Assembly: GCF_018449725.1 (NCBI RefSeq)
Contig: NZ_JAAVVC010000026.1
Coordinates: 46,624 to 110,623, forward strand
Origin: Pseudomonas sp. dw_612
Lineage (GTDB): Bacteria > Pseudomonadota > Gammaproteobacteria > Pseudomonadales > Pseudomonadaceae
Direction: 5' to 3'
DNA: 64,000 bases
Position numbers and translations under genes: made by a program. Positions 7,390-16,300 of this stretch are shown piece after piece (within the stretch, counting starts at the first letter, position 1; each line of letters opens with the position of its first letter). The notes beneath the pieces are model-generated. The model had not been told where the DNA came from. It saw only the letters and a program-made list of their open reading frames with translations, and ran no database searches.

Positions 7390-8289
7390 TTAATTACTCG
7401 ACAATTTGTCGCCGCGCGCAAATTTCCAGGTGCGGATGATTTCCAGTCGGTCGATGTCCGACAAATCCCCGGTAAACGGCGAAAACGGTGCCGCCAGCCG
7501 CACGATCCGCTGGGCCGCCTGATCCAGCAGCGGTTGCCCGGAGGACTCCAGCACCAGCACTTCATACAGCGAGCCATCGCGATTGATCGAAACCATCAAA
7601 CGCAAATTGCCGTAGATCTGCTTGCGCCGCGCTTCGTCCGGGTAGTTGAGGTTGCCGATGCGCTCGACCTTCTTGCGCCACTCGTCCTTATACCAGGCAC
7701 CCTTGTCGCGCATGGTCGAGGCCGCGCTCAAGCGGTGGATACGCGGGCGCTTGGCGTACAGCTGTTGTTCGTTGGCCAGTTCCGCTTCCAGGCTGGCGAT
7801 GTCGCTGGACAGCTGCGAGCTGTCGAACGTCGGCGCGGCCACGGCGGGTTTGGGCTGGGTCTTGGGTTCTTCATTTTTGGCCGGGGCTTTTTTCGGCTTC
7901 GGCGCGACGGTGGTCACGGCAGCCTTGGGCGCGGCCTCTGGCATTTCAGGCTTGGCGGCCGGCGGCGGGGTGACTTTCTGCACCTTGTTGTCCTGGAACG
8001 GCGCGACCTCGGTGGTCTTGGGAATCGCCTTTTTATCCAGGGTGCCACTGCCTTCCTGATTCTCTTGGGCAAGAAAATCGGCCTTTTTCGGCTTGGTTTC
8101 GCTTTTGAACGTGGCGAGGGTGATTTCCAGGGTTTTGCTGATCTGCTTGGGCTCGACCATCGTAAAACCGACGCCCAACAGCAAGGCCAGGTGAATCAAC
8201 GCCGCGAGAAACAGGGTAAAACCGAGGCGATCGGCCGGGCGCACGCCAGTATGGGCGAGTTCAGCGGGCAGATCGGACGGGAGCGTCAT
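7390..8289 (-). CDS. tonB: TonB-family energy transducer
   Basis: 299 residues. A cytoplasmic N-terminus leads into one membrane helix at about residues 24-44 (LFLAALIHLALLLGVGFTMV). A periplasmic linker rich in Pro, Ala and Lys spans roughly 60-180. The C-terminal TonB domain includes GNLRLMVSINRDGSLYEVLV and ends in IIRTWKF. It should couple the ExbBD proton motor to outer-membrane receptors. The position beside gshB and pilG corresponds to P. aeruginosa tonB3 (PA0406), which has been linked to twitching motility. Confidence 0.92.
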   Translation of the reverse strand: MTLPSDLPAELAHTGVRPADRLGFTLFLAALIHLALLLGVGFTMVEPKQISKTLEITLATFKSETKPKKADFLAQENQEGSGTLDKKAIPKTTEVAPFQDNKVQKVTPPPAAKPEMPEAAPKAAVTTVAPKPKKAPAKNEEPKTQPKPAVAAPTFDSSQLSSDIASLEAELANEQQLYAKRPRIHRLSAASTMRDKGAWYKDEWRKKVERIGNLNYPDEARRKQIYGNLRLMVSINRDGSLYEVLVLESSGQPLLDQAAQRIVRLAAPFSPFTGDLSDIDRLEIIRTWKFARGDKLSSN

Positions 8290-8340
8290 AACAAAAAACC
8301 AACATCACGTTTTTCCGGGCTCGGCATGATAACGCAATGT

Positions 8341-8440
8341 TGGTTTTTAGCTTCAGGCTTCAAGCGGCAAGCGACAAGCTGTCTGTCGCGCGCTTCAAGC
8401 TTGCGGCTTGAAGCTTGCGGCTTGCAGCTTCTTCTCTATG
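8341..8440. repeat. CAAGCTTGCGGCTTGAAGC-type repeat overlapping the gshB 3' end
   Basis: A run of imperfect GCTTGCGGCTT/AAGCCGCAAGC units. The same family recurs at 49580-49755 and 51353-51435. Here it supplies the final codons of gshB. Confidence 0.7.
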
Positions 8441-9366
8441 GCATCCATCAAAAGGCCACCGATGTCAGTGCCGAACGCATTATCAATCTCGCGAATGCAG
8501 GTCGGGCTGGTGACGTTGATTTCGGTCAGGTGCTCGCCGATCACGTCCAGTCCAACAAACAGCAGGCCTTTCTCACGCAGAGTCGGGCCGACCTGGGCAG
8601 CGATCCAGCGATCCTTGTCGCTCAGCGGACGGGCTTCGCCACGGCCACCGGCCGCGAGGTTGCCACGGGTTTCGCCAGCGGCGGGAATCCGCGCCAGGCA
8701 GTAATCCACCGGCTCGCCGTCGATCATCAGGATGCGCTTGTCGCCATCCTTGATCGCCGGCAGGTAAGCCTGGCCCATGATCTGCTGGGTGCCCAGCGCG
8801 GTCAGGGTTTCCAGAATCACCGACAGGTTCGGATCGCCCGCGCGGTGGCGGAAAATCGACGTGCCGCCCATGCCGTCCAGCGGCTTGAGGATCACATCGC
8901 CGTGCTTGGCGGCGAATTCACGCAATACATCGGCGCGGCGGCTGACCACGGTCGGCGGCGTGCACTGCGGGAACAGCGTGGCGAACAGCTTTTCATTGCA
9001 GTCACGCAGGCTCTGCGGCTTGTTGACCACCAGCACGCCGGCGCGCTCGGCTTGCTCCAGCAGATACGTGGAGTAGACGAATTCCATGTCGAACGGCGGA
9101 TCCTTGCGCATCAGGATCACGTCCAGATCGCTCAGCAGCGCGTCGGTCTCGGCTTCCAGTTCGAACCACTTCTCAGGGTTGGCGAAGACTTTCAGCGGCC
9201 GCATCCGCGCCCGTGCTTCACCTTCGCCCTGGTACAAATCCTTCTGTTCCATATAGAACAGTTCCCAACCGCGCTTCTGTGCGGCCAGCAGCATGGCCAG
9301 CGAGCTATCCTTTTTATAGGAAATGCTGGCGATAGGGTCCATGACAATCCCGACGCGAACGCTCAT
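8395..9366 (-). CDS. gshB: Glutathione synthetase
   Basis: 323 residues; ligates glycine to gamma-glutamylcysteine using ATP. The N-terminal VGIVMDPIASISYKKDSS, the ATP-grasp loop ILKPLDGMGGTSIF and the C-terminal NVTSPTCIREID are all present. The last residues (KKLQAASFKPQA) are encoded inside a GCTTGCGGCTTGAAGC repeat, so the C-terminal tail appears repeat-derived. The upstream 235-base gap is shared with the divergent pilG. Confidence 0.97.
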   Translation of the reverse strand: MSVRVGIVMDPIASISYKKDSSLAMLLAAQKRGWELFYMEQKDLYQGEGEARARMRPLKVFANPEKWFELEAETDALLSDLDVILMRKDPPFDMEFVYSTYLLEQAERAGVLVVNKPQSLRDCNEKLFATLFPQCTPPTVVSRRADVLREFAAKHGDVILKPLDGMGGTSIFRHRAGDPNLSVILETLTALGTQQIMGQAYLPAIKDGDKRILMIDGEPVDYCLARIPAAGETRGNLAAGGRGEARPLSDKDRWIAAQVGPTLREKGLLFVGLDVIGEHLTEINVTSPTCIREIDNAFGTDIGGLLMDAIEKKLQAASFKPQA

Positions 9367-9601
9367 GGGTTTTTCCTCGAAATGGGATGGTCCGAATGGA
9401 CACGAAAAAGTGGCGTCAGAGTGGCGCTGAGTGTGTTCCCGGTCAAGGAAAAACCACTGCGCGGGTCGGCCGATAGATTGGTTATTGAGACTGTGCTAAA
9501 AAGGTCGCCATGTCGTGCTGGCCCTTAAGTATCAAGGGTTTCGAGCCATCGATTACCTGAAAACGGACAAATTGTTTCTCAAAGGCGACGGTAGAGCATT
9601 T

Positions 9602-10006
9602 ATGGAACAGCATTCCAGCGCCTTGAAGGTCATGGTGATTGACGATTCGAAGACGATTCGCCGCACCGCCGAAACGCTGCTGAAAAACGTAGGCTGTGAA
9701 GTCATCACGGCCATCGACGGTTTCGATGCGCTGGCCAAGATTGCCGACAATCACCCCGGCATTATCTTTGTCGACATCATGATGCCGCGTCTGGATGGTT
9801 ATCAGACCTGCGCTTTAATCAAGAACAACAGTGCGTTCAAGTCCACGCCAGTGATTATGCTGTCGTCCAAGGACGGGCTGTTCGACAAGGCCAAGGGGCG
9901 CATCGTCGGCTCCGACCAGTTTTTGACCAAGCCTTTCAGCAAGGAAGAACTGCTGAACGCGATCCAGGCCCATGTACCGGGCTTCGCCGCCGTTTTGCCG
10001 CAGTAG
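9602..10006 (+). CDS. pilG: Twitching motility response regulator PilG
   Basis: 134 residues, a single CheY-like receiver. The start at 9602 (MEQHSSALKVMVIDDSK) gives the usual PilG length; a longer frame upstream lacks support. Acidic pocket Asp14/Asp15, phospho-acceptor Asp58 in FVDIMMPRLDG, and Lys110 in LTKPFS are intact. PilG receives phosphate from ChpA and promotes pilus extension. It is the first gene of the Pil-Chp cluster. Confidence 0.96.
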   Translation: MEQHSSALKVMVIDDSKTIRRTAETLLKNVGCEVITAIDGFDALAKIADNHPGIIFVDIMMPRLDGYQTCALIKNNSAFKSTPVIMLSSKDGLFDKAKGRIVGSDQFLTKPFSKEELLNAIQAHVPGFAAVLPQ

Positions 10007-10063
10007 GACACGCACAGTGACGCTCGGCCAGCGGGCCCGGCGTTGACAAGAATGGGGAAGACC

Positions 10064-10429
10064 ATGGCACGTATTCTGATCGTCGATGATTCGCCGACTG
10101 AAATGTACAAACTGACCGGCATGCTGGAAAAGCACGGTCATGAGGTGTTGAAAGCCGAAAACGGCGCCGACGGCGTGGCTCTGGCCCGCCAGGAAAAACC
10201 CGACGCGGTGCTGATGGACATCGTCATGCCCGGCCTCAACGGTTTCCAGGCTACCCGCCAGTTGACCAAAGACCCGGAAACCGGGCACATCCCGGTGATC
10301 ATCATCACCACCAAGGATCAGGAAACCGACAAGGTCTGGGGCACGCGCCAGGGCGCCAAGGACTACCTGACCAAACCGGTCGACGAAGACACACTGATCA
10401 AAACCCTGAACAACGTGCTGGCCGGTTGA
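10064..10429 (+). CDS. pilH: Twitching motility response regulator PilH
   Basis: 121 residues starting MARILIVDDS, with GGGGAAG upstream of the ATG. Asp8/Asp9, phospho-acceptor Asp52 in LMDIVMPGLNG and Lys104 in LTKPVDED form a complete receiver site. In P. aeruginosa PilH opposes PilG, acting as a phosphate sink or on the retraction motor. It lies between pilG and pilI in the same direction. Confidence 0.96.
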   Translation: MARILIVDDSPTEMYKLTGMLEKHGHEVLKAENGADGVALARQEKPDAVLMDIVMPGLNGFQATRQLTKDPETGHIPVIIITTKDQETDKVWGTRQGAKDYLTKPVDEDTLIKTLNNVLAG

Positions 10430-10439
10430 TCCCCCGGCC

Positions 10440-10994
10440 ATGACCGAGTCGCTGACGGCTTTCGAACTGCTGCTGCAGATCGACCAGCGTTGTCGCGTGC
10501 TGGCGGCGGACTTGCCGTCCCAGCCGACCCGACAGGATCGCTGGAGCGGCATCGGTTTTCGCCTGGGCGAGCACTGGTACGTCGCGCCGATGGGCGAAGT
10601 CAGCGAAGTCCTGCATGAACCGCGCTGCACCCAACTGCCCGGCGTGAAACCCTGGGTCAAGGGCGTGGCCAACCTGCGCGGGCGGTTGCTGCCGATCATG
10701 GATATTTGCGCCTTCTTTTCGGATAAAGAGCTTGGGCATGAGTTGTCGGGGGGGCGCAAGCAGCGGCGGGTGCTGGTGGTGGAATACAAAGACGTGTTTG
10801 CCGGGTTGATGGTCGATGAAGTCTACGGTTTGCAGCATTTTGCCCAGGACAGCCTGGAAGCGGTGCCGCCGAGCGAGTTGAACGGCGCGATTGACGCATT
10901 CGTCCAGGGCCGGTTCCAGCGCGAGCAGAGCTGGCAAGTGTTCAGCCCGTTTGCGTTGGCGCAGTCCCAGGACTTCATGCATGTGGCGGTGTAG
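10440..10994 (+). CDS. pilI: CheW-like coupling protein PilI
   Basis: 184 residues with a CheW domain: FRLGEHWYVAPMGEVSEVL, the GVANLRGRLLPIMDI signature, and VLVVEYKDVFAGLMVDEVYG. It should link the receptor PilJ to the kinase ChpA at the cell pole. It starts ten bases after pilH and is followed by a 217-base gap that contains a repeat before pilJ. Confidence 0.95.
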   Translation: MTESLTAFELLLQIDQRCRVLAADLPSQPTRQDRWSGIGFRLGEHWYVAPMGEVSEVLHEPRCTQLPGVKPWVKGVANLRGRLLPIMDICAFFSDKELGHELSGGRKQRRVLVVEYKDVFAGLMVDEVYGLQHFAQDSLEAVPPSELNGAIDAFVQGRFQREQSWQVFSPFALAQSQDFMHVAV

Positions 10995-11014
10995 GCTCGA
11001 ACGCGCTGCTTTTC

Positions 11015-11147
11015 TGTAGCAGCTGCCGAAGGCTGCGTTCGAGGGCGGAGCCCTCGCATAATCAGGCTCCGCGGTTTTCCAGATACACCGCGACGCCAGA
11101 ATTTACGACCGCTTCGCGGCCGAACGCAGGCTGCGCCAGCTGCTACA
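11015..11147. repeat. Inverted repeat with GTAGCAGCTG arms between pilI and pilJ
   Basis: The left arm TGTAGCAGCTGCCGAAGGCT and the right arm near 11127-11147 are complementary, with an internal GC-rich stem (GAGGGCGGAGCCCTC at 11040-11054). It is related to 7242-7373 and may separate expression of pilGHI from pilJ-chpAC. Confidence 0.7.
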
Positions 11148-11211
11148 AGGGATCGCGTCGGCGTCGAGTGATTGGCGGCTACAGATAATTAAGCTGTTCA
11201 GGCGAGGACCG

Positions 11212-13269
11212 ATGACAAAAGCAAAAACAGGCAAGCCAGAAGGGTCGCGCAGCCGTTCGCAGATCATCGTGCTGTTTATCGCGCTGATCATCTTCATCAT
11301 GCTGCTGTTCGCCAACTTCGCTTACCTCAATACCCAGGCCACCTACGACAAACAGTACATCGGCCACGCCGGTGAGCTGCGTGTGTTGTCCCAGCGTATC
11401 GCCAAGAACGCCACCGAAGCCGCCGCCGGCAAGGCTGCGGCGTTCAAGTTGCTCAGCGATGCGCGCAACGACTTTGCCCAGCGCTGGGGATACCTGAAGA
11501 AGGGCGACCCGAGCACCGGCCTGCCGCCCGCGCCGTCCATTGTGCGCCCGGAAATGCGCGCCGTGCAGCTGGACTGGGAACGCCTGCTGAAAAACACCGA
11601 CGCCATTCTCTCCAGCGAACAAACCGTGCTGTCCCTGCATCAAGTCGCCGCGACCCTGGCCGAAACCGTGCCGCAGTTGCAGGTCGAGTACGAAAAAGTC
11701 GTCGAAATCTTGCTCCAGCGCGGCGCTCCGGCGGCTCAAGTCGCCATGGCCCAGCGTCAGTCGCTGCTGGCCGAACGAATTCTCGGCGCGGTGAACACCG
11801 TGTTGTCCGGCGACGAAAACTCCCAGCAAGCCGCCGATGCCTTTGGCCGTGATGCCGCACGTTTCGGCCAGGTGTTAACCGGCATGCTCCAGGGCAATCC
11901 GGCGCTGAAAGTCAGTCAGGTCGAAGACAAGGACGCCCGCGCCCGACTCACGGAAATCTCCGAACTGTTCGAATTCGTTTCCGGCTCGGTGGATGAAATC
12001 CTCGAAACCTCGCCGGAGCTGTTCAAGGTCCGCGAATCGGCCACCAACATCTTCACCTTGTCGCAAACCCTACTCGACGAGGCCTCGCACCTGGCCACCG
12101 GTTTTGAGAACCTGGCCGGTGGGCGCAACACCGACACCATCGGCGGCTATGTACTGGGCTTGCTGGCGCTGATGTCGATCATCCTCATCGGTCTGGTGAT
12201 GGTCCGCGAAACCAACCGTCAGTTGCAGGAAACCGCCGAGAAGAACGAACGCAACCAGAACGCGATCATGCGTCTGCTGGATGAAATCGAAGACCTGGCC
12301 GACGGCGACCTGACCGTGACCGCTTCGGTGACCGAAGACTTCACCGGGACCATCGCCGATTCGATCAACTATTCCGTGGACCAATTGCGCGATCTGGTGG
12401 CGACCATCAACCTCACTGCCGGGCAGGTCGCCGCCGCCGTGCAGGAAACCCAGGCCACCGCCATGCACCTGGCCCAGGCCTCGGAGCACCAAGCGCAGCA
12501 GATTTCCGAAGCCTCCACGGCGATCAACGACATGGCGCAGTCCATCGATCAGGTGTCGGCCAACGCCGCCGAGTCTTCAGCGGTGGCCGAGCGTTCAGTG
12601 GAAATCGCCAACAAGGGCAACGAGGTGGTGCACAACACCATCCACGGCATGGACAACATTCGCGAGCAGATCCAGGACACCGCCAAGCGCATCAAGCGTC
12701 TGGGCGAGTCTTCCCAGGAAATCGGCGACATCGTCAGCCTGATCGACGACATTGCCGACCAGACCAACATCCTCGCGCTCAACGCGGCCATTCAGGCATC
12801 CATGGCCGGTGACGCCGGGCGCGGGTTTGCCGTGGTCGCCGACGAAGTGCAACGCCTGGCGGAGCGTTCGTCCGCCGCGACCCGACAAATTGAAACCCTC
12901 GTCCGGGCGATCCAGACCGATACTAATGAAGCGGTGATCTCCATGGAGCAGACCACCACCGAAGTGGTGCGCGGCGCGCGGCTGGCGCAGGATGCCGGGG
13001 TGGCCCTGGAAGAAATCGAAGGTGTGTCGAAGACCCTCGCGGCGCTGATCCAGAGCATTTCCAACGCGGCGCAGCAACAGACGTCGTCGGCCGGGCAGAT
13101 CTCCCTGACCATGAACGTGATTCAGCAGATCACCACGCAGACGTCGTCCGGCTCCACGGCGACCGCCGAAAGCATCGGCAACCTGGCGAAAATGGCCAGC
13201 CAGTTGCGGCGCTCGGTGTCGGGCTTCACTTTGCCGACCGAGCCCAGGCAGGCCACGGACAACGCTTGA
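11212..13269 (+). CDS. pilJ: Pilus methyl-accepting chemoreceptor PilJ
   Basis: 685 residues. A basic N-terminus precedes the first membrane helix (about 20-42), then a periplasmic helical domain, a second helix (about 311-330), a HAMP region, and the cytoplasmic signalling rod. The conserved hairpin tip lies around 512-552 (IADQTNILALNAAIQ). PilJ is the receptor of the Pil-Chp system that controls twitching and, in P. aeruginosa, cAMP. GGCGAGG precedes the ATG. In P. aeruginosa pilK (CheR-type methyltransferase) follows; here chpA follows directly. Confidence 0.96.
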   Translation: MTKAKTGKPEGSRSRSQIIVLFIALIIFIMLLFANFAYLNTQATYDKQYIGHAGELRVLSQRIAKNATEAAAGKAAAFKLLSDARNDFAQRWGYLKKGDPSTGLPPAPSIVRPEMRAVQLDWERLLKNTDAILSSEQTVLSLHQVAATLAETVPQLQVEYEKVVEILLQRGAPAAQVAMAQRQSLLAERILGAVNTVLSGDENSQQAADAFGRDAARFGQVLTGMLQGNPALKVSQVEDKDARARLTEISELFEFVSGSVDEILETSPELFKVRESATNIFTLSQTLLDEASHLATGFENLAGGRNTDTIGGYVLGLLALMSIILIGLVMVRETNRQLQETAEKNERNQNAIMRLLDEIEDLADGDLTVTASVTEDFTGTIADSINYSVDQLRDLVATINLTAGQVAAAVQETQATAMHLAQASEHQAQQISEASTAINDMAQSIDQVSANAAESSAVAERSVEIANKGNEVVHNTIHGMDNIREQIQDTAKRIKRLGESSQEIGDIVSLIDDIADQTNILALNAAIQASMAGDAGRGFAVVADEVQRLAERSSAATRQIETLVRAIQTDTNEAVISMEQTTTEVVRGARLAQDAGVALEEIEGVSKTLAALIQSISNAAQQQTSSAGQISLTMNVIQQITTQTSSGSTATAESIGNLAKMASQLRRSVSGFTLPTEPRQATDNA

Positions 13270-13309
13270 ACCGCCCTTGGGCGTCTGAATTGAAAGTAGC
13301 GGAGTGGTT

Positions 13310-16300
13310 ATGGGTGATCGGCACGACTATGTGGCCCTCGAGTGGGTCAAAGGCGAGATTGCCGAAACGCTGAAGCAGGCTCATCAAGCGTTGGAACAAC
13401 TGCTGGATGATCCGCAGGCGACGCACGCGCTGGACGAGTGCCTGACGTGCATCCATCAGGTTCACGGCAGTTTGCAAATGGTCGAGTTCTACGGTGCGGC
13501 CCTGCTCGCCGAAGAAATGGAGCAACTGACCGCCGCGTTGCAACAAAACCGCGTCAGTCATCGCGATGAAGCCATTCATCTGTTAAGACAGGCCTTGGGG
13601 CAACTGCCGATCTACCTCGACCGGGTGCAAGGCGCACGGCGGGATTTGCCGCTGGTGGTGCTGCCGCTGATCAACGATCTGCGCAGTGCACGCGGCGAAA
13701 GCCTGTTGTCGGAAACCAGCCTGTTCAGCCCGCAACTGCCGGACTTGCCACCGCTGGATCAGGACGACCTGGCGCTGCTGGAACTACCCGAATTACCCAA
13801 TGTGCTGCGCAAGTTGCGGCAGATGCTGCAAATGGCGTTGGTCGGTTTGCTTCGCGAGCAGGATGGCGAAACCAATCTGGATTACCTGACCAAGGTCTTC
13901 GCCAAGCTTGAGACGTTGTGTGGCGATGCGCCGCTGAGCCCGTTGTGGCAGGTGGCTTCGGCGCTGGTCGAAGGCCTGCGCAAAGGCGTGATTGCCAACA
14001 GCCCGGCGCTGCGCAGCCTGTTCAAGGACGCCGACAAGGAACTCAAACGCTTGCTGGAACAGGGCATGGCCGGCATCAATCAGGCGCCGCCGCCCGAGCT
14101 GCTGAAAAGCTTGTTGTTCTACATTGCCAAAGCCGAACATCCCACCGGGCAGATGCTGACCATGAAAGATCGCTACGGACTGGACGATGCGCTGCCCGAC
14201 AGCGCGATGGTCGACGAAGAACGCGCACGCCTCGCCGGCCCCGACCGCGATGCCATGCGCTCGGTGCTCGCCGCATTGTGCGAAGAACTGGTGCGGGTCA
14301 AGGAACGCCTGGACCTGTTTGTGCGCAGCGACCGCCAGCACACCTCGGACCTCGAAAGCCTGCTCGCGCCCCTGCGGCAAATCGCCGACACGTTGGCGGT
14401 GCTCGGTTTCGGCCAGCCGCGCAAAGTCATCATCGATCAATTGGCAGTGGTGCTGAGCCTGGCCCAAGGCCAACGCGAACCCAACGACGCGATCCTCATG
14501 GACGTCGCCGGGGCCTTACTCTACGTCGAAGCGACGCTGGCCGGGATGGTCGGCACCGTCGAGCCGGAAAGTCAGGAAGAAAGTCGCCTGCCGACCACCG
14601 ACCTGACCCAGATTCATCAGATCGTGATCCGCGAAGCGCGAATCTGCCTGCAACAAGCCAAGGACATGATCGTCGACTACATCGATGCCGATTGGGACCG
14701 CCAGCAACTGCAACCGTTGCCGGCGTTGCTGACCCAGGTGCGCGGTGCATTGGCGATGATTCCGCTGACCCGTGCCGCGAGCCTGATCGAAGCCTGCAAC
14801 GGCTTTATCCGCGAACACTTGCTGGTGGACACCGATCATCCCGGTTGGCAGCAACTCGACAGCCTGGCCGACGTTATCACCAGCATCGAGTATTACCTGG
14901 AACGCTTGAACGACGACCCACAGGAGGTCGGCGAACAGCTGCTCGATGTCGCGGAAAACAGCTTGGCGGCCCTCGGGTTTTTCCCCAGCGAAAAACTCGT
15001 CCCCGTACTTGAAGACGTGCTTAGCCCCAACGAAGCCCAGGTTATGCAAGACCTGCAGGAACTGGACGATCCCGAAACCGTGCAATCGCTGGCCGCTGTG
15101 TTGGCCAGCCCGGTGTCCGCCGTCAACCCGCCCGCCCTGAACACACCGGGCAGTCTGTTGCCGCCGCCGTCCGGCGAAGAACCGGTGGACGATGAACTGC
15201 GGGAAGTCTTCCTCGAAGAAACCGACGAAGTCCTCGACGTGCTGCACCAATACCTGCCGCGCTGGTCGGCCAACGCTGACGACGCCGCTGCCTTGAGCGA
15301 ACTGCGCCGCGCCTTTCACACCTTGAAAGGCAGTGGTCGGATGGTCCGCGCATTGGTGCTCGGCGAACTCGCCTGGGCCATGGAAAACCTGCTCAATCGA
15401 GTGCTGGAACACAGCGTTAAACCTGGGCTCGCGGTGCAACAACTGCTGACCGATGCACTCAATCTGCTGCCGGAACTCATCACAGAATTCGCCGCCAATG
15501 CCCAGCGCCAGCGCGACGACGTGGACCGCTTGGCCGCCCGGGCCCACGCTTTGGCCAAGGGTGATGAGTCGCTGTCCGACGAAGACACCCAAGACGTCGC
15601 CGCCCTCGATCCGTTGCTGCTGGAGATCTTCCGCAACGAAGCCGAAACCCACCTCGCCAGCCTCAATCGCTTCCTTGATCAAGCCGCCGAGCACGTGCCG
15701 TTGCAAGCCAGCGACGAGTTGCAACGCGCCCTGCATACGCTCAAGGGCAGTGCCTCCATGGCCGGCGTGGTGCCGATTGCCGAACTCGCCGCGCCGCTGG
15801 ACCAACTGGCCCGTGAGTACAAGGCGCACCTGATCGCCCTGGATCTGGACGAAGTCGAATTGCTGCTGGAAGCCGAAGGGCTGTTTCGCCTCGGTTTGCG
15901 TCAGCTCAAGACCGATCCGCTGGCAGACATTCCGGACGCTCGCTCGCTGATCGAACGCACCCACGCAATGCTGGACGAACGCCTGGAAGCGATCCTCAGC
16001 GCGCCAAACCGGGCCCTGCGGGTCAAGCGTGATCCGCAACTGATCAACAACTTTCTGGCCCAGGGCATGGACATCCTGCTCGACGCCGAAAGCCTGTTGC
16101 AGCGTTGGCAGCAGCATCCCGGCGAGCGTCAGGAACTCAGCGCGTTGCTGGACGAACTGACCACCCTCGGCGAAGGCGCGCATCTGGCCGATCTGCATCC
16201 GGTGGATGAACTCTGCGAAGCGTTGCTCGACCTCTACGGCGCGGTGGAAGAGAGCAGCCTGGCGGTCAGCGACGCGTTTTTCCATGAAGCGCAAAGTGCC

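Noticed and set aside
7534..9528. 664-codon open frame opposite tonB and gshB
   Set aside because: It spans two recognisable genes and the gap between them; no start context or domain supports it.
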